Assembly: GCA_965204415.1 (NCBI GenBank)
Contig: CBDBEL010000002.1
Span: 558,001-622,000, forward strand
Length of the DNA stretch: 64,000 nucleotides
Reading direction: 5' to 3'
DNA from: Aldehydirespirator sp965204415
GTDB lineage: Bacteria > Actinomycetota > Acidimicrobiia > Acidimicrobiales > Aldehydirespiratoraceae
Shown here: in pieces, positions 1 to 9,837 of the stretch
Layout of the letters: the number at the start of each line of letters is the position of its first letter
How positions within the stretch are numbered: the first letter of the stretch is position 1
Made by a program: the position numbers and the translations under genes
The notes under the pieces: model-generated
Databases searched by the model: none
What the model was told of the DNA's origin: nothing
What the model saw: only the letters and a program-made list of their open reading frames with translations

Positions 1-1
1 G

Positions 2-862
2 TCAGCGGCCGGTGCCGGGCAGTTCTGCGCGCTGATCGACGATGTTGCGGCCCTGCAGGCGTCGCCTGCCGCGGTTCTCCAGGAGCTGCTGGAGCGCTCC
101 GGTTACCTGGACGAACTGCGCGCGGAGAAGTCCGTCGAGGCCGACGGCCGGCTCGAGAACCTGGCCGAACTGGTGGGCGTGGCCGGCGAGCACGACACCA
201 TGGACGACTTCCTGGAGGCGGTGGCCCTGGTGGCCGACACCGACGACTTGGCCGATCCGGGATCCGACGAGTCCACGGTCACGCTGATGACCCTGCACTC
301 GGCCAAGGGCCTCGAGTATCCCGACGTGTACATCATCGGGCTGGAGGACGGCGTCTTCCCCCACATCCGGGCGTTGACCGAACCCCACGAGTTGGAGGAG
401 GAGCGCCGCCTCGCCTACGTCGGGATCACCCGGGCTATGCGCCAGCTCACCGTGACCCACGCCTGGAGCCGGCTGCTGTACGGCAGCCGCCAGTACAACC
501 CGCCCAGCCGATTCCTCAAGGAGGTTCCCGAAGAGCTGATGGAGACCGTGGACGGCTCCCGGATGGCCCGCAGCCGCTACTACCGCCGCAGCCGGCGAGA
601 GCGCGGCCTCGACCGGGCCTCGGCCAACCGCGACGAGATCGTGGACCGGGCCCTCGACGCTGGCCGGCAAGCCCGACCCGCACCCTCAGGAGCCGACCGT
701 CTCAGCCTCAAGGTGGGCGACGACGTCCGCCATTCCAAGTGGGGCGACGGCGTGATCATCGACATCAGGGGCGAGGGCGACGACGCCCAGGCCTCGGTCC
801 GCTTCCCAAGCGTCGGCGACAAGCAGCTGCTCCTCTCCTGGGCCCCCCTCCAGAAGCTCTGA
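2..862 (+). CDS. pcrA: ATP-dependent DNA helicase PcrA/UvrD, C-terminal part (5' end cut by window)
   Basis: This is the last 286 residues of a superfamily 1A DNA helicase that unwinds DNA in repair and replication restart. The frame is open from the window's first bases, so the true start lies outside. Visible landmarks are helicase motif V (TLHSAKGLEYPDVYIIGLE), motif VI with its arginine finger (EEERRLAYVGITRA), and the conserved YGSRQYNPPSRFL segment. The last ~50 residues form the Tudor-like PcrA C-terminal domain (VGDDVRHSKWGDGVI), which in the family contacts RNA polymerase. The C-terminal domain favours PcrA/UvrD over Rep or AddA. The next gene is convergent, 84 bases away. Frame and family are clear. 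Confidence 0.93.
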   Translation, partial: SAAGAGQFCALIDDVAALQASPAAVLQELLERSGYLDELRAEKSVEADGRLENLAELVGVAGEHDTMDDFLEAVALVADTDDLADPGSDESTVTLMTLHSAKGLEYPDVYIIGLEDGVFPHIRALTEPHELEEERRLAYVGITRAMRQLTVTHAWSRLLYGSRQYNPPSRFLKEVPEELMETVDGSRMARSRYYRRSRRERGLDRASANRDEIVDRALDAGRQARPAPSGADRLSLKVGDDVRHSKWGDGVIIDIRGEGDDAQASVRFPSVGDKQLLLSWAPLQKL

Positions 863-946
863 CCGGCCGCCGGGCCCAAACCGGTGGCGATTCTGGGTGT
901 CTGGCACCCGTTTCGTCGCCAGTTCGACGAGCCGCCACTCGCCGGG

Positions 947-1675
947 CTAGGCGTCGTGGACGGCTATGCGGAGGCGCTTGTTGGCCTTGCCCTTCGACTC
1001 GGTCTTGACCACCTCGAAGCGGCCCACCTCGCCGGTGGACCGCAGGTGGGTGCCCCCGTCGGCCTGCTTGTCGAGCCCGACGATGTCGACCACCCGGATC
1101 TCCTGCACCGACTCGGGGATGAGGTTGACCTTGGTGCGGATCAGGTCGTCGTCGGCGAGGGCCTCGGTCCGGGGCAGGAACGAGATCTCGATGGGCCGGT
1201 CGGCGGCGATCTCGGCGTTGACCAGCTCGGTGACCTGAGCCGCGAACCCCTCGGGCAGGGGATCGAACTCGAAGTCCATGCGGGCCGACAGCGGAGCCAT
1301 GTTGCCGCCGGTCACCGACACGCCCCAGGTGTTGTAGATCACCCCGCACAGGATGTGCAGCGCGGTGTGGGTGCGCATCAACCCGTGGCGGCGCTCCCAG
1401 TCGAGCTCTCCGTGCACCGCCGTGCCCACCGACGGCACGTCACCGTCGACGGTGTGCCACACCACCTCATGTCCCCGTACGTCGGTCACCGCGGCCGACC
1501 CGCCGTGGAAGCTCAGCGTGCCGGTGTCGTGGGGCTGGCCTCCGCTGGTGGCGTAGAAGGCGCTGGCGTCCAGGGCCACCCTCCCCTCGCCGTCGACCGC
1601 GACCACCGTGGCGTCGAAGGATCGGCACTCGGCGTCGCGCAGGAATATGCGGTCGGTGGGGTTCATGTCAGCCAT
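947..1675 (-). CDS. AlaX-type alanyl-tRNA editing protein (trans-editing hydrolase)
   Basis: A 242-residue stand-alone homologue of the AlaRS editing domain; the family hydrolyses Ser- or Gly-tRNA(Ala) in the cytoplasm. Seen directly: the conserved YATSGGQPHDTG segment (residues 41-52), the zinc-site HxxxH (H103, H107 in THTALH) and the C-terminal GGTH motif (H210). The usual Cys of CxxxH is Asp206 (DGGTH), so one metal ligand differs from AlaRS. There is no synthetase domain, which separates it from AlaRS proper. ATG at 1675 is used; a second ATG lies three codons in. It may be in one unit with the upstream membrane protein gene, which ends 21 bases before it. Confidence 0.85.
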   Translation of the reverse strand: MADMNPTDRIFLRDAECRSFDATVVAVDGEGRVALDASAFYATSGGQPHDTGTLSFHGGSAAVTDVRGHEVVWHTVDGDVPSVGTAVHGELDWERRHGLMRTHTALHILCGVIYNTWGVSVTGGNMAPLSARMDFEFDPLPEGFAAQVTELVNAEIAADRPIEISFLPRTEALADDDLIRTKVNLIPESVQEIRVVDIVGLDKQADGGTHLRSTGEVGRFEVVKTESKGKANKRLRIAVHDA

Positions 1676-1696
1676 CGGCCCTCCCGGTGTGGCGCG

Positions 1697-2164
1697 TCAT
1701 CGCGGGTTGATGTCTACCCGAACGTCGCCGTCCACGACAGCCACCTCGAACTGGCGCAGGCCGGTTCCGGCCGCGTCGACGGTGTCGTCGGGGTCGCAGG
1801 TGTTGACGAAGTCGTCCTGTTCGGGCCGCCACCGGAAGAAGCAGTCGCGGCTCTGGCCCGCCCGCCGGGCCTCGAAGGCGAACCACCCCGTCGCCGGGTC
1901 CTCCCCGATGTGCTGCAGGATGATGTCGAGGCTGCCGGCGGCCACGTCGCCGAACAGGATCGGGCCCCGGTCGTCTATCTCGGTGCTGATCCGTCCGATC
2001 TCCATGTCACGGAAGTCGCGGTCGCCCAGGCGGATCTCAACGTCGGTTCCGGTGCGGGTCAGCAGCAGGACCGCCCCCACCAGGCCCAGCGCCACCACTA
2101 CGCCGGCCAGGCCGACCACGACGGCGGCCCGCAGGCTCGGCTGGGGTCCGCGGGAAACAGGCAT
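1697..2164 (-). CDS. hypothetical single-pass membrane protein
   Basis: A 155-residue protein I do not recognise. Residues ~12-36 form one hydrophobic segment (AAVVVGLAGVVVALGLVGAV) after a short basic N-terminus, predicting an N-in anchor with an exported domain of ~115 residues. That domain holds two cysteines (in RDCFFRW and NTCDPDD) spaced ~16 residues apart that could form a disulphide or bind a cofactor; there is no CxxC or haem motif. It lies directly before the AlaX-like gene on the same strand and shows the G/C-rich third positions of a true gene. Function unknown. Confidence 0.6.
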   Translation of the reverse strand: MPVSRGPQPSLRAAVVVGLAGVVVALGLVGAVLLLTRTGTDVEIRLGDRDFRDMEIGRISTEIDDRGPILFGDVAAGSLDIILQHIGEDPATGWFAFEARRAGQSRDCFFRWRPEQDDFVNTCDPDDTVDAAGTGLRQFEVAVVDGDVRVDINPR

Positions 2165-2172
2165 CGCGGCCT

Positions 2173-2295
2173 AGAGGCCGAGCGGATAGGTACGCGAGGG
2201 AGGCTCATACGGGCGAGGCCGTGGGCGCTGTTCCTTGGATTTGGGCGGCCCGTGAGCGCAGCGAACAAGAGCGGGAATGACACCGCTGCGACGTG
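2173..2295 (+). repeat. dispersed intergenic repeat, copy 1
   Basis: One of at least five related intergenic segments. The shared blocks are GAGGCCGAGCGGATAGG, CATACGGGCGAGGCCGTGG, and GGCCCGTGAGCGCAGCGAAC followed by AAGAGCGGGAATGACACC. The other copies are at 9704-9753, 20391-20450 (reverse), 21343-21490 and 40303-40446. This copy has an extra ~25 bases (around 2226-2250) between the second and third blocks. It lies just upstream of sucC and contains no plausible gene. Confidence 0.7.
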
Positions 2296-2339
2296 ACAGG
2301 CGTGGCATTAGTCCCAGCACGTTCCTAGTATCGCCCCCC

Positions 2340-3499
2340 GTGGATTTGTTCGAACACCAGGGCAAGGAGTTGTTTGCCCGATACGGGCTCCCCGTGCCTT
2401 CGGGCGAGGTGGCGTTGGCGACCGAGGAGGCCGTAGCTGCGGCCACCAGGCTCGGGCTGCCGGTGGTGGTCAAGGCGCAGGTCCACACCGGCGGGCGCGG
2501 CAAGGCCGGGGGTGTGAAGCTGGCCGCCGACCTCGACGCGGTGCGTCGCCACGCCTCCGACATCCTGGGCCTCGACATCTCGGGCCACGTCGTGCGGCGC
2601 CTGTGGATCGAGGAGGCGTCGGATATAGCCGAGGAGTACTACGCCAGCTTCACGCTGGACCGCTCCGCCCGCAAGCACTTGGGGATGCTGTCGGTCGAGG
2701 GAGGCGTGGAGATCGAGACGGTGGCCGCCCGAGATCCTGAGGCCATCGCCCGTATCCACATCGATCCGGTGGACGGGCTGTCTCAGCAGGCGTGCCGCCA
2801 GTGGGTCCGGGCTGCCCGCATCCCCGATGCCGTCGCGGGCGCGGTGGCCGGTGTCCTCGAGACCCTGTATCGGGCCTACGTGGATGCCGACGCCGATCTG
2901 GTGGAGGTCAACCCGCTGATCGTCACCTCCACCGGAGACGTGGTCCTGCTGGACTCCAAGATCACCCTGGACGGCAACAGCACCTTCCGCCACGACGACT
3001 ACGCCACCTACGACGCCACCCAGACCCGCGACGAGCGGGAGCAGGCCGCCCACGCCAAGGGGCTGCAGTACGTGGGCCTGGACGGCTCGGTGGGGGTGAT
3101 CGCCAACGGCGCAGGCTTGGCCATGAGCACGGTGGACGTGGTGAACCAGGTCGGGGGTGAGCCGGCCAACTTCCTCGACATCGGCGGCGGAGCCAACGCG
3201 GAGGTCATGTCGAATGCGCTGGAGGTGATCAACAACGATCCCGCGGTGCGGTCGATCCTGATCAACATCTTCGGCGGCATCACCCGGGGCGAGGAGATCG
3301 CCAACGGCATCATCGAGGCGACCGGGCGGGTGGACATCGACTCGCCCATCGTGCTCCGCCTCGACGGCACCAACGCGGCCGAGGGTCGGGAGTTGCTGGA
3401 GCCCTACCTGGACGACGCCTTGATGATGGAGCCCACCATGCTCGACGCCGCCCGCCGGGCAGTCGAGTTGGCCGGGGCCGGAGCCGGGCCGGTCCAGTC

Positions 3500-3503
<4 letters not shown>
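2340..3503 (+). CDS. sucC: succinate-CoA ligase (ADP-forming), beta subunit
   Basis: Encodes a 387-residue beta subunit of succinyl-CoA synthetase, the TCA-cycle enzyme that couples succinyl-CoA cleavage to ATP or GTP formation. The GTG at 2340 is chosen because it gives the canonical N-terminus (VDLFEHQGKELFARYGLPVP); the frame is open further upstream but that segment is repeat-derived. The ATP-grasp domain shows VVKAQVHTGGRGKAGGVK, and the CoA-ligase half shows DIGGGANAEV and ILINIFGGITRGEEIANGI. Its stop overlaps the sucD start (ATGA), so the two subunits are translationally coupled. Length is normal for the family. Confidence 0.96.
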
Positions 3504-4384
<881 letters not shown>

Positions 4385-4396
4385 ACACTGACCGAG

Positions 4397-6073
4397 ATGG
4401 ATGCACCGCCGCGGGCGCTGATCTCCGTCTACGACAAGGCGGGCGTGGTCGATCTGGCCGCGGGCCTCGTCGACCTTGGCTGGGAGCTGATAGCCAGCGG
4501 CGGCACGGCCCGGACGATCTCGGCCGTGAGCCTTCCCGTGACTGACACTGCTGACTACACCGGCTCGCCGACCATGCTGGGGCACCGCGTCGTCACCCTG
4601 CATCCCCGCATCCACGGAGGGATCCTGGCTGACCGCGACGATCCCGCCCACCGGGCTGATCTGGAGGCCAACGGCATCGACCCGATCGACCTGGTGGTGG
4701 TGAACCTCTACCCGTTCGAGGCGTCCCCCGGCATCGAGATGATCGACATCGGCGGCCCGACGATGGTGCGGGCCGCGGCCAAGAACCACGCCCATGTGGG
4801 CGTGCTCGTAGACCCGGCCGACTACGAGCCCGTCCTGGCCGAGATCCGCTCCGGCGGGCAACTTTCGCCGGTCACCCGGCGCAGCCTGGCCCGCAAGGCC
4901 TTCGCCCACACCGCGGCCTACGAGGCTGCCATCGTCAACTGGCTGGACGGGCACGAGCCCGGCGCCGGCCCGACGGTCGGTGACGATCAGCGAGTGGGGA
5001 AGGACGGGCCAGCGGAGGATGTGCCAGCGGAGGATGTGCCAGCGGAGGGTGTGCCAGCGGAGGATGTGCCAGCGGAGGGTGTGCCAGCGGACGAGGTGCC
5101 GGTCGAGGAGGGCCTGCCGGTTGTGGTCCGGCTGGACCTGGAGCGATCCGAGGTGCTGCGCTACGGCGAGAATCCCCATCAGCGGGGAGCTCGGTACCGC
5201 GCCCGCGGCACTTCCGGGTTCTTTGACGGCGTTGTCCAGCACGGCGGCCCGGCGTTGAGTTACCTGAACCTGATGGACGCCGAGGCGGCCTGGCGCCTGG
5301 CCCACAGCCTGGGCGATGGACCGGCCGCGGTGATCGTCAAGCACGCCAACCCATGCGGGGCCGCGGTCGCCGGTGAACTGGCCACCGCGTACTCCCGGGC
5401 CTTCGACTGCGATTCCCGCAGCGCCTTCGGCGGGGTGGTGGCCGTCAACGCGGTGATCGACGAGGCCACCGCCGACGCCATGGTGGCGGCAGCGCAGGCC
5501 GATGTGGTGATCGCCCCCGGTTATGTCGACGGCGTGATCGAGCGCTTGGCGGCCCGCCGGGCCAACACCCGCCTGCTGGAGGTGACCGGAGGCGTGGCCG
5601 CTGAAGAGCCTGCGTGGGAACTGCGAACTCTCGGCGGCTCGGGTGACTTCCTGGTGCAGACACCCCGAGCGCTGGAGGCCGATCCCGGTGCCTGGCAGGT
5701 GGTCACCGCCAGGGAGCCGACCGACTCCGAGTTCGCTGACGCGGTGTTCGCCTGGCGGGTGTGCGCCCACACCAGCTCCAACGCGGTTGTGCTGGCCCGC
5801 GACCGGACCGCCTGGGGCATAGGAGCCGGCCAGCAGAACCGGGTGGAGGCTGGCCAGCTGGCCGCGGCCAAGGCGGCGGGCCGGGCCGCCGGCGGTGCCT
5901 GTGCCAGCGACGGCTTCTACCCGTTCCCCGACGGCATCGATGCCGCGGCCGACGCCGGCATCGCGGTGGTGGTCCAGCCCGGCGGCTCAGTCAACGACGC
6001 CGCAGTCATAGCCGCCGCCAACGAGCGCAACCTAGCCATGCTCCTCACCGGAGAACGCCAGTTCCGCCACTGA
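4397..6073 (+). CDS. purH: bifunctional AICAR transformylase / IMP cyclohydrolase
   Basis: Catalyses the last two steps of de novo purine synthesis (AICAR to FAICAR to IMP). The N-terminal MGS-like cyclohydrolase domain spans residues ~1-190 (ALISVYDKAGVVDLA, LHPRIHGGILADR) and the transformylase domain ~240-558 (LRYGENPHQRGA; catalytic KHANPCGAA; CAHTSSNAVVLA; GAGQQNRVEA). Between the domains is a Pro-Ala-Glu-Asp-Val linker coded by six 15-base tandem repeats (5009-5098), which accounts for the protein being ~30 residues longer than usual (558). It follows sucD by 12 bases. No purN is next to it. Confidence 0.96.
   Translation: MDAPPRALISVYDKAGVVDLAAGLVDLGWELIASGGTARTISAVSLPVTDTADYTGSPTMLGHRVVTLHPRIHGGILADRDDPAHRADLEANGIDPIDLVVVNLYPFEASPGIEMIDIGGPTMVRAAAKNHAHVGVLVDPADYEPVLAEIRSGGQLSPVTRRSLARKAFAHTAAYEAAIVNWLDGHEPGAGPTVGDDQRVGKDGPAEDVPAEDVPAEGVPAEDVPAEGVPADEVPVEEGLPVVVRLDLERSEVLRYGENPHQRGARYRARGTSGFFDGVVQHGGPALSYLNLMDAEAAWRLAHSLGDGPAAVIVKHANPCGAAVAGELATAYSRAFDCDSRSAFGGVVAVNAVIDEATADAMVAAAQADVVIAPGYVDGVIERLAARRANTRLLEVTGGVAAEEPAWELRTLGGSGDFLVQTPRALEADPGAWQVVTAREPTDSEFADAVFAWRVCAHTSSNAVVLARDRTAWGIGAGQQNRVEAGQLAAAKAAGRAAGGACASDGFYPFPDGIDAAADAGIAVVVQPGGSVNDAAVIAAANERNLAMLLTGERQFRH
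5009..5098 (+). repeat. six-copy 15-bp in-frame tandem repeat in purH linker
   Basis: Six consecutive units of CCAGCGGAGGATGTG and close variants (GGGTGTG, GACGAGGTG). Fifteen bases is five codons, so each unit adds P-A-E-D/G-V to the inter-domain linker without shifting the frame. Copies 1, 2 and 4 are identical, as are copies 3 and 5, which points to recent slippage. Confidence 0.93.
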
Positions 6074-6077
6074 AACT

Positions 6078-6239
6078 ATGACCAAGCGGGCCAGCAGACC
6101 CGATCCAGAGGATCCGGCACGAGATCCCGATACCAATGCCGACGCAGCGCTGGTAGACACCTACCGCCGCCTTCCTGTCGACCCTGATCTAGTCCGGTCT
6201 GCTGCCAGCCTCGCTGCTCTAACCGCCCCTGACTGGTAG
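6078..6239 (+). CDS. possible 53-residue small protein
   Basis: An ATG frame beginning four bases after the purH stop and ending in TAG; there is no strong ribosome-binding site, but the spacing suggests coupling to purH. The product begins MTKRASRPDPEDPARDPD and ends LVRSAASLAALTAPDW: charged at the N-terminus, helical and mildly hydrophobic at the C-terminus, no cysteine. It resembles the size and composition of small antitoxins but has no motif I can name. The remaining bases to 6313 look non-coding. Real-gene status is uncertain. Confidence 0.3.
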   Translation: MTKRASRPDPEDPARDPDTNADAALVDTYRRLPVDPDLVRSAASLAALTAPDW

Positions 6240-6313
6240 CTCGTAGTCCCCGGCCGCTGAGGGTCACCGGAAGCACGCCAGGCATCAACGCCAACCCGTA
6301 GGCACCGCCGCCG

Positions 6314-7303
6314 TCATCGGGTGCGGCGGCGGGTGCGGCGGCGGGCTAGGCGGTCCTCGGTGGGCGCGGTTGCCGGTGGCGCGGCCTCGATGTCGGGCGG
6401 GGGCTCGTCGCCGCGCAGCACCGCGGCGATCTTGGCGGTGTGGGCCGGGGTGCTGCCGCAGCAGCTGCCGATGATGGTCACGCCAACGGTCCGGGCCCGG
6501 TGGGCGTGAGCGGCCAGCACGTCGGGTGTGCCGTCGTAGACGAGGTTGCCGTCGCTCCACACCGGCACGCCCGCGTTGGGCTTGGAGACCACCGCCGTCG
6601 TTGGCGACGCAGCCGCGATCGCGGCCACCGCGGCCTCGGTGTCGGCGACGTTGTTGCCGCAGTTGGCGCCCATCGCGGCCAGGCCCAGCCCTCCCAGCCG
6701 TTCGGCCAGCTCTGTGCCGGTCACGCCCATCATGGTGCGCCCGGCCGTGTCGAAGCTCATGGTCGCGGTCACCGGCAGATCGCACGCCGAACGCGCTCCA
6801 CGCACCGCGGCCTCCAGCTCGTCGAGGTCGCTCATGGTCTCCACCCACAGCACGTCCGCGCCGCCCGCGGCCAGGCCCTCGGCCTGCTCCGCGAAGGCGG
6901 CCTCGCACGCGGCTGCCGACATGTTGCCCAGCGGCTCGAGCAGCTCGCCGGTGGGCCCCATCGACCCGGCCACCAGCACCGTCCGGCCCGCCCGCTCGGA
7001 CTCGGCGTCGGCCGCGATGCGGGCGTTGCGGGCGGCAGCCTCGTTCAGTCCCACCACATCGTCCTGGAGGTCGTGCAGGGCGAGACGGAAGCGGGTGCCT
7101 CCGAAGCTGTTGGTTACGACTAGGTCGGCTCCGGCCTGCAGGTAGGCCCGGTGGATCGCTTGGACCTCCGCCGCGTGATGCACGTTCCACGCCTCGGGTG
7201 GATCGCCGGCGCTGAGACCAACCGCGAAGAGCTGCGTGCCCATGGCCCCGTCGGCCACGACATGGCCCTTAGCCTGCAGAAGGCCGTCGATCGATGCGGT
7301 CAT
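6314..7303 (-). CDS. homocysteine S-methyltransferase family protein
   Basis: A 329-residue protein of the zinc-dependent homocysteine/betaine-homocysteine methyltransferase fold, which moves a methyl group to homocysteine to make methionine. Seen: start of barrel VVADGAMGTQLF, TNSFGGTRFRL, the first zinc Cys in GANCGNN, and the second Cys pair in GSCCGSTPAHT. ATG at 7303 is used because the domain begins a few residues after it. The last ~25 residues are an Arg-rich tail (RLARRRTRRRTR) not typical of the family. The methyl donor (betaine, S-methylmethionine or methylcobalamin) cannot be told from sequence. Divergent from the TauD-like gene across 195 bases. Confidence 0.82.
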   Translation of the reverse strand: MTASIDGLLQAKGHVVADGAMGTQLFAVGLSAGDPPEAWNVHHAAEVQAIHRAYLQAGADLVVTNSFGGTRFRLALHDLQDDVVGLNEAAARNARIAADAESERAGRTVLVAGSMGPTGELLEPLGNMSAAACEAAFAEQAEGLAAGGADVLWVETMSDLDELEAAVRGARSACDLPVTATMSFDTAGRTMMGVTGTELAERLGGLGLAAMGANCGNNVADTEAAVAAIAAASPTTAVVSKPNAGVPVWSDGNLVYDGTPDVLAAHAHRARTVGVTIIGSCCGSTPAHTAKIAAVLRGDEPPPDIEAAPPATAPTEDRLARRRTRRRTR

Positions 7304-7498
7304 GGACTCCGGTCCGGCATGTCGAAAGTCCCCTCGTCGCTGCGGTCCGGTGCCGGCCGCGGTTGCCAAGGTAGCGCCGACTTCGAACCAGTCCGTCCTC
7401 CCCCGGGCGCTCTGAGGCCGAGTGGATGGGCAGTCGCCTTCCACGGCAGCGTCGCCGCCCGTCGGCTCGGGCATCGCGCCACCGGTACCCTGGCAGCC

Positions 7499-8398
7499 AT
7501 GACCCTCGCCCCAGCCCGGCCGGCCGGCCTCCACTCGGAGCCGGCGCTCGACGTCACCCCGATCGCCGGGGCGCTGGGCGCCGAGGTCCGGGGACTCGAT
7601 CCCGACAGCCTCGACGAGCGGGCCGCGGCTGCGCTGCGCGACGCCCTCGACGCCCACCTCGTGCTCCTCCTGCCCGGCCTGAACCCCAGCGTGAAGCAGC
7701 TGCGCGACATCGGCGCGCTGTTCGGTGAGCTGGAGGTCCACCCGTACATCGACAAGGTCGACGACGACACCCCTGAGGTGTGCGTGCTCGACACGTCAGC
7801 CACCCCCAAGGCCGACATCTGGCACACCGACGTCACCTACAGCGAGCATCCGCCCATCGCCGCGCTGCTGCACATGGTGCAGTGCCCGCCCGCCGGCGGC
7901 GACACCATGTGGATCAACTGCTACGAGGTGCACGACTCGCTGTCGGCCCCGATGCAGGCCTTCCTGGCCGGGCTGACCTGCATCCACGACGACGGCAAGC
8001 AGGGCTCGCTGCGGGCCGAGCACCCGGTGGTGCGCGTCCACCCCGGCACCGGCCGGCGCAGCCTTTACGTCAACAAGCAGCACGGGCGCCGCATCCCGCA
8101 GCTGTCCCGGCCCGAGAGCCAGGCTCTGCTGGGGTTCCTGTACCGCTGGCAGGAGCAGGTCAAGTTCAGCTGCCGCTGGCGCTGGTCGCCCGGCGATGTG
8201 GCTCTCTGGGACGAGCGGGTGACGCTGCACTCCATCGTGGACGACATCGGCAACGACGACGGAACCCGGATCCTGCACCGGGTGACGGTGCTGGGCGACG
8301 ACCCCAAGCCGCCGGCCGACGCGCCCAGCTGGGACCGCTACCGCAGCGACAAGACCGCGGCCAGCGGCTACTTCGGCATGGCCGGCTTCGAGTTCTGA
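7499..8398 (+). CDS. TauD/TfdA-family 2-oxoglutarate-dependent dioxygenase
   Basis: A 299-residue Fe(II)/2OG oxygenase. Iron ligands are the HxD of IWHTDVTYSEHPP and the distal His in VTLHSIVDD; the 2OG-binding Arg is in RILHRVTVLGDD. The family hydroxylates small acids and sulfonates (taurine, 2,4-D, sulfate esters), releasing the substituent; substrate here is unknown. ATG at 7499 is chosen because the fold begins ~18 residues later (LDVTPIAGALGAEVRGLD). It precedes a luciferase-family oxidoreductase gene by 46 bases, so the two may be co-transcribed. Confidence 0.85.
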   Translation: MTLAPARPAGLHSEPALDVTPIAGALGAEVRGLDPDSLDERAAAALRDALDAHLVLLLPGLNPSVKQLRDIGALFGELEVHPYIDKVDDDTPEVCVLDTSATPKADIWHTDVTYSEHPPIAALLHMVQCPPAGGDTMWINCYEVHDSLSAPMQAFLAGLTCIHDDGKQGSLRAEHPVVRVHPGTGRRSLYVNKQHGRRIPQLSRPESQALLGFLYRWQEQVKFSCRWRWSPGDVALWDERVTLHSIVDDIGNDDGTRILHRVTVLGDDPKPPADAPSWDRYRSDKTAASGYFGMAGFEF

Positions 8399-8444
8399 GC
8401 CGCGACTTCTGACGTTCGACGGACCGCCGGTAGGTTGACTCGCC

Positions 8445-9692
8445 GTGCAGTTCGGCGTGTTCTACGAGCTCCAGATGCCCCGGCCCTGGGGCGCGGACTC
8501 CGAGGAGCAGCTCATGGCCGAGGCGATCGAGCAGGTCGAGGTGGCCGACGAGGCCGGCATCGACGTGGCCTGGGCGGTGGAGCACCACTTCCTGGAGGAG
8601 TACTCGCACTGCTCCGCGCCGGAGGTGTTCCTGTCGGCCTGCGCGGCCCGCACCGAACGCATCCGCCTCGGTCACGGCATCCGCCAGGCGCCGCCCGCCT
8701 ACAACCATCCGGCCCGCACCGCCGAGTGCGTGGCCACCCTGGACCTGATCTCCGGCGGCCGGGTCGAGTTCGGCATCGGTGAGGGCGCCACCCGCCTCGA
8801 GCTCGGCGGGTTCGGCATACCGGCCAAGCAGAAGCGGGCCATGAGCCTCGAGGCCGGCGAGCAGATGGCCAACATGATGGCCATGTCGCCCTACCCCGGC
8901 TTCGAGGGCGAGTTCTTCTCGATGCCGTGCCGCGACGTGATCCCCAAGCCGGTGCAGAAGCCCCATCCGCCGATGTGGATCGCCTGCACCAACCGCACCA
9001 CCATCGAGCTGGCCGCCCGCTTGGGCCTGGGCGCGCTTGCGTTCGCCTTCGTGGACCCGGCCGAGGCCCGGCACTGGGCCGACGTCTACTACGACATCAT
9101 CCGCAGCGACGAGTGCGTGCCGCTGGGCCACACCGTCAATGCCAACATCGCGGTCGTCACCGGGTTCTCGCTGCACGAGGACCGGGCCGAGGCCATCCGG
9201 AGGGGTTTCGACGGGTTCCACTTCTTCGCCTACGCCCTGCGCCAGCTGGTGGTGCATCACACCATCCCGGGCCACAGCGACATCTGGGACCGCTATGAGG
9301 CCCAGCGGGGCTCGGCCCTCGAGGATGCGGTGGCCGCCGCGCTCGACGCCGGCGACGACTACTCAGACACGATCGGGACCCCTGCCGACGCGGTCCGGTG
9401 GCTCAAAGAGACCGAGAGCGCCGGCATCGACCACGTGATCTTCCTCCAGCAGGGCGGCAAGAACCGCCACAGCGACATCTGCGACAGCCTGCGCCTGTTC
9501 GGATCGGACGTGCTGGGCGAGTTCACAGCCGGACGCGCCGAGCGCGACTTGGCCAAGGCCGAGGAGCTGGCCCCCTACATCGAGAAGGCCCTGGCCCGCA
9601 AGGAGTGGATGCGCCCGCTGGAACGCCACGAGGTGCCCGTGGTGGAGGCCTCCGTCGCGCAGGCCACCGTCCCCAGCAGCCCCATCAGCTGA
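8445..9692 (+). CDS. LLM-class flavin-dependent oxidoreductase (bacterial luciferase family)
   Basis: A 415-residue TIM-barrel flavin/F420 oxidoreductase. It begins MQFGVFYELQMPRPW from a GTG and shows WAVEHHFLEEYS, RIRLGHGIRQAPPAYNHPAR and GGRVEFGIGEGATRLEL, all typical of the family. It is longer than the two other family members in this island (317 and 311 residues) and only distantly like them. Members oxidise or monooxygenate small organics with reduced FMN or F420; cofactor and substrate cannot be assigned from sequence. Probably co-transcribed with the TauD-like gene upstream. Confidence 0.83.
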   Translation: MQFGVFYELQMPRPWGADSEEQLMAEAIEQVEVADEAGIDVAWAVEHHFLEEYSHCSAPEVFLSACAARTERIRLGHGIRQAPPAYNHPARTAECVATLDLISGGRVEFGIGEGATRLELGGFGIPAKQKRAMSLEAGEQMANMMAMSPYPGFEGEFFSMPCRDVIPKPVQKPHPPMWIACTNRTTIELAARLGLGALAFAFVDPAEARHWADVYYDIIRSDECVPLGHTVNANIAVVTGFSLHEDRAEAIRRGFDGFHFFAYALRQLVVHHTIPGHSDIWDRYEAQRGSALEDAVAAALDAGDDYSDTIGTPADAVRWLKETESAGIDHVIFLQQGGKNRHSDICDSLRLFGSDVLGEFTAGRAERDLAKAEELAPYIEKALARKEWMRPLERHEVPVVEASVAQATVPSSPIS

Positions 9693-9703
9693 GGCTCGCT
9701 CCG

Positions 9704-9753
9704 CGAGGCCGAGCGGCCCGTGAGCGCAGCGAACAGGAGCAGGAACGACACCG
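9704..9753 (+). repeat. dispersed intergenic repeat, copy 2 (partial)
   Basis: A shortened copy: GAGGCCGAGCGGCCCGTGAG runs directly into CGCAGCGAAC(A)GGAGCAGGAACGACACCG, so the middle block with CATACGGGCG is missing. It lies 12 bases after the oxidoreductase stop and upstream of the P450 promoter region. Confidence 0.6.
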
Positions 9754-9837
9754 TAGATCCTGCGCCCCAGCGCCCGCTACGTCGGCCCGGAGCCAACGGC
9801 CCTCTGACGGGTTGCAGGCGGTGGGCTGCCGGTGTAT

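Noticed and set aside
884..2296. Long open frame on the plus strand across the AlaX-like and membrane protein genes
   Set aside because: Composition is that of antisense to GC-rich genes (His/Gly/Arg/Val-rich, no family motif); the minus-strand genes carry recognisable motifs.
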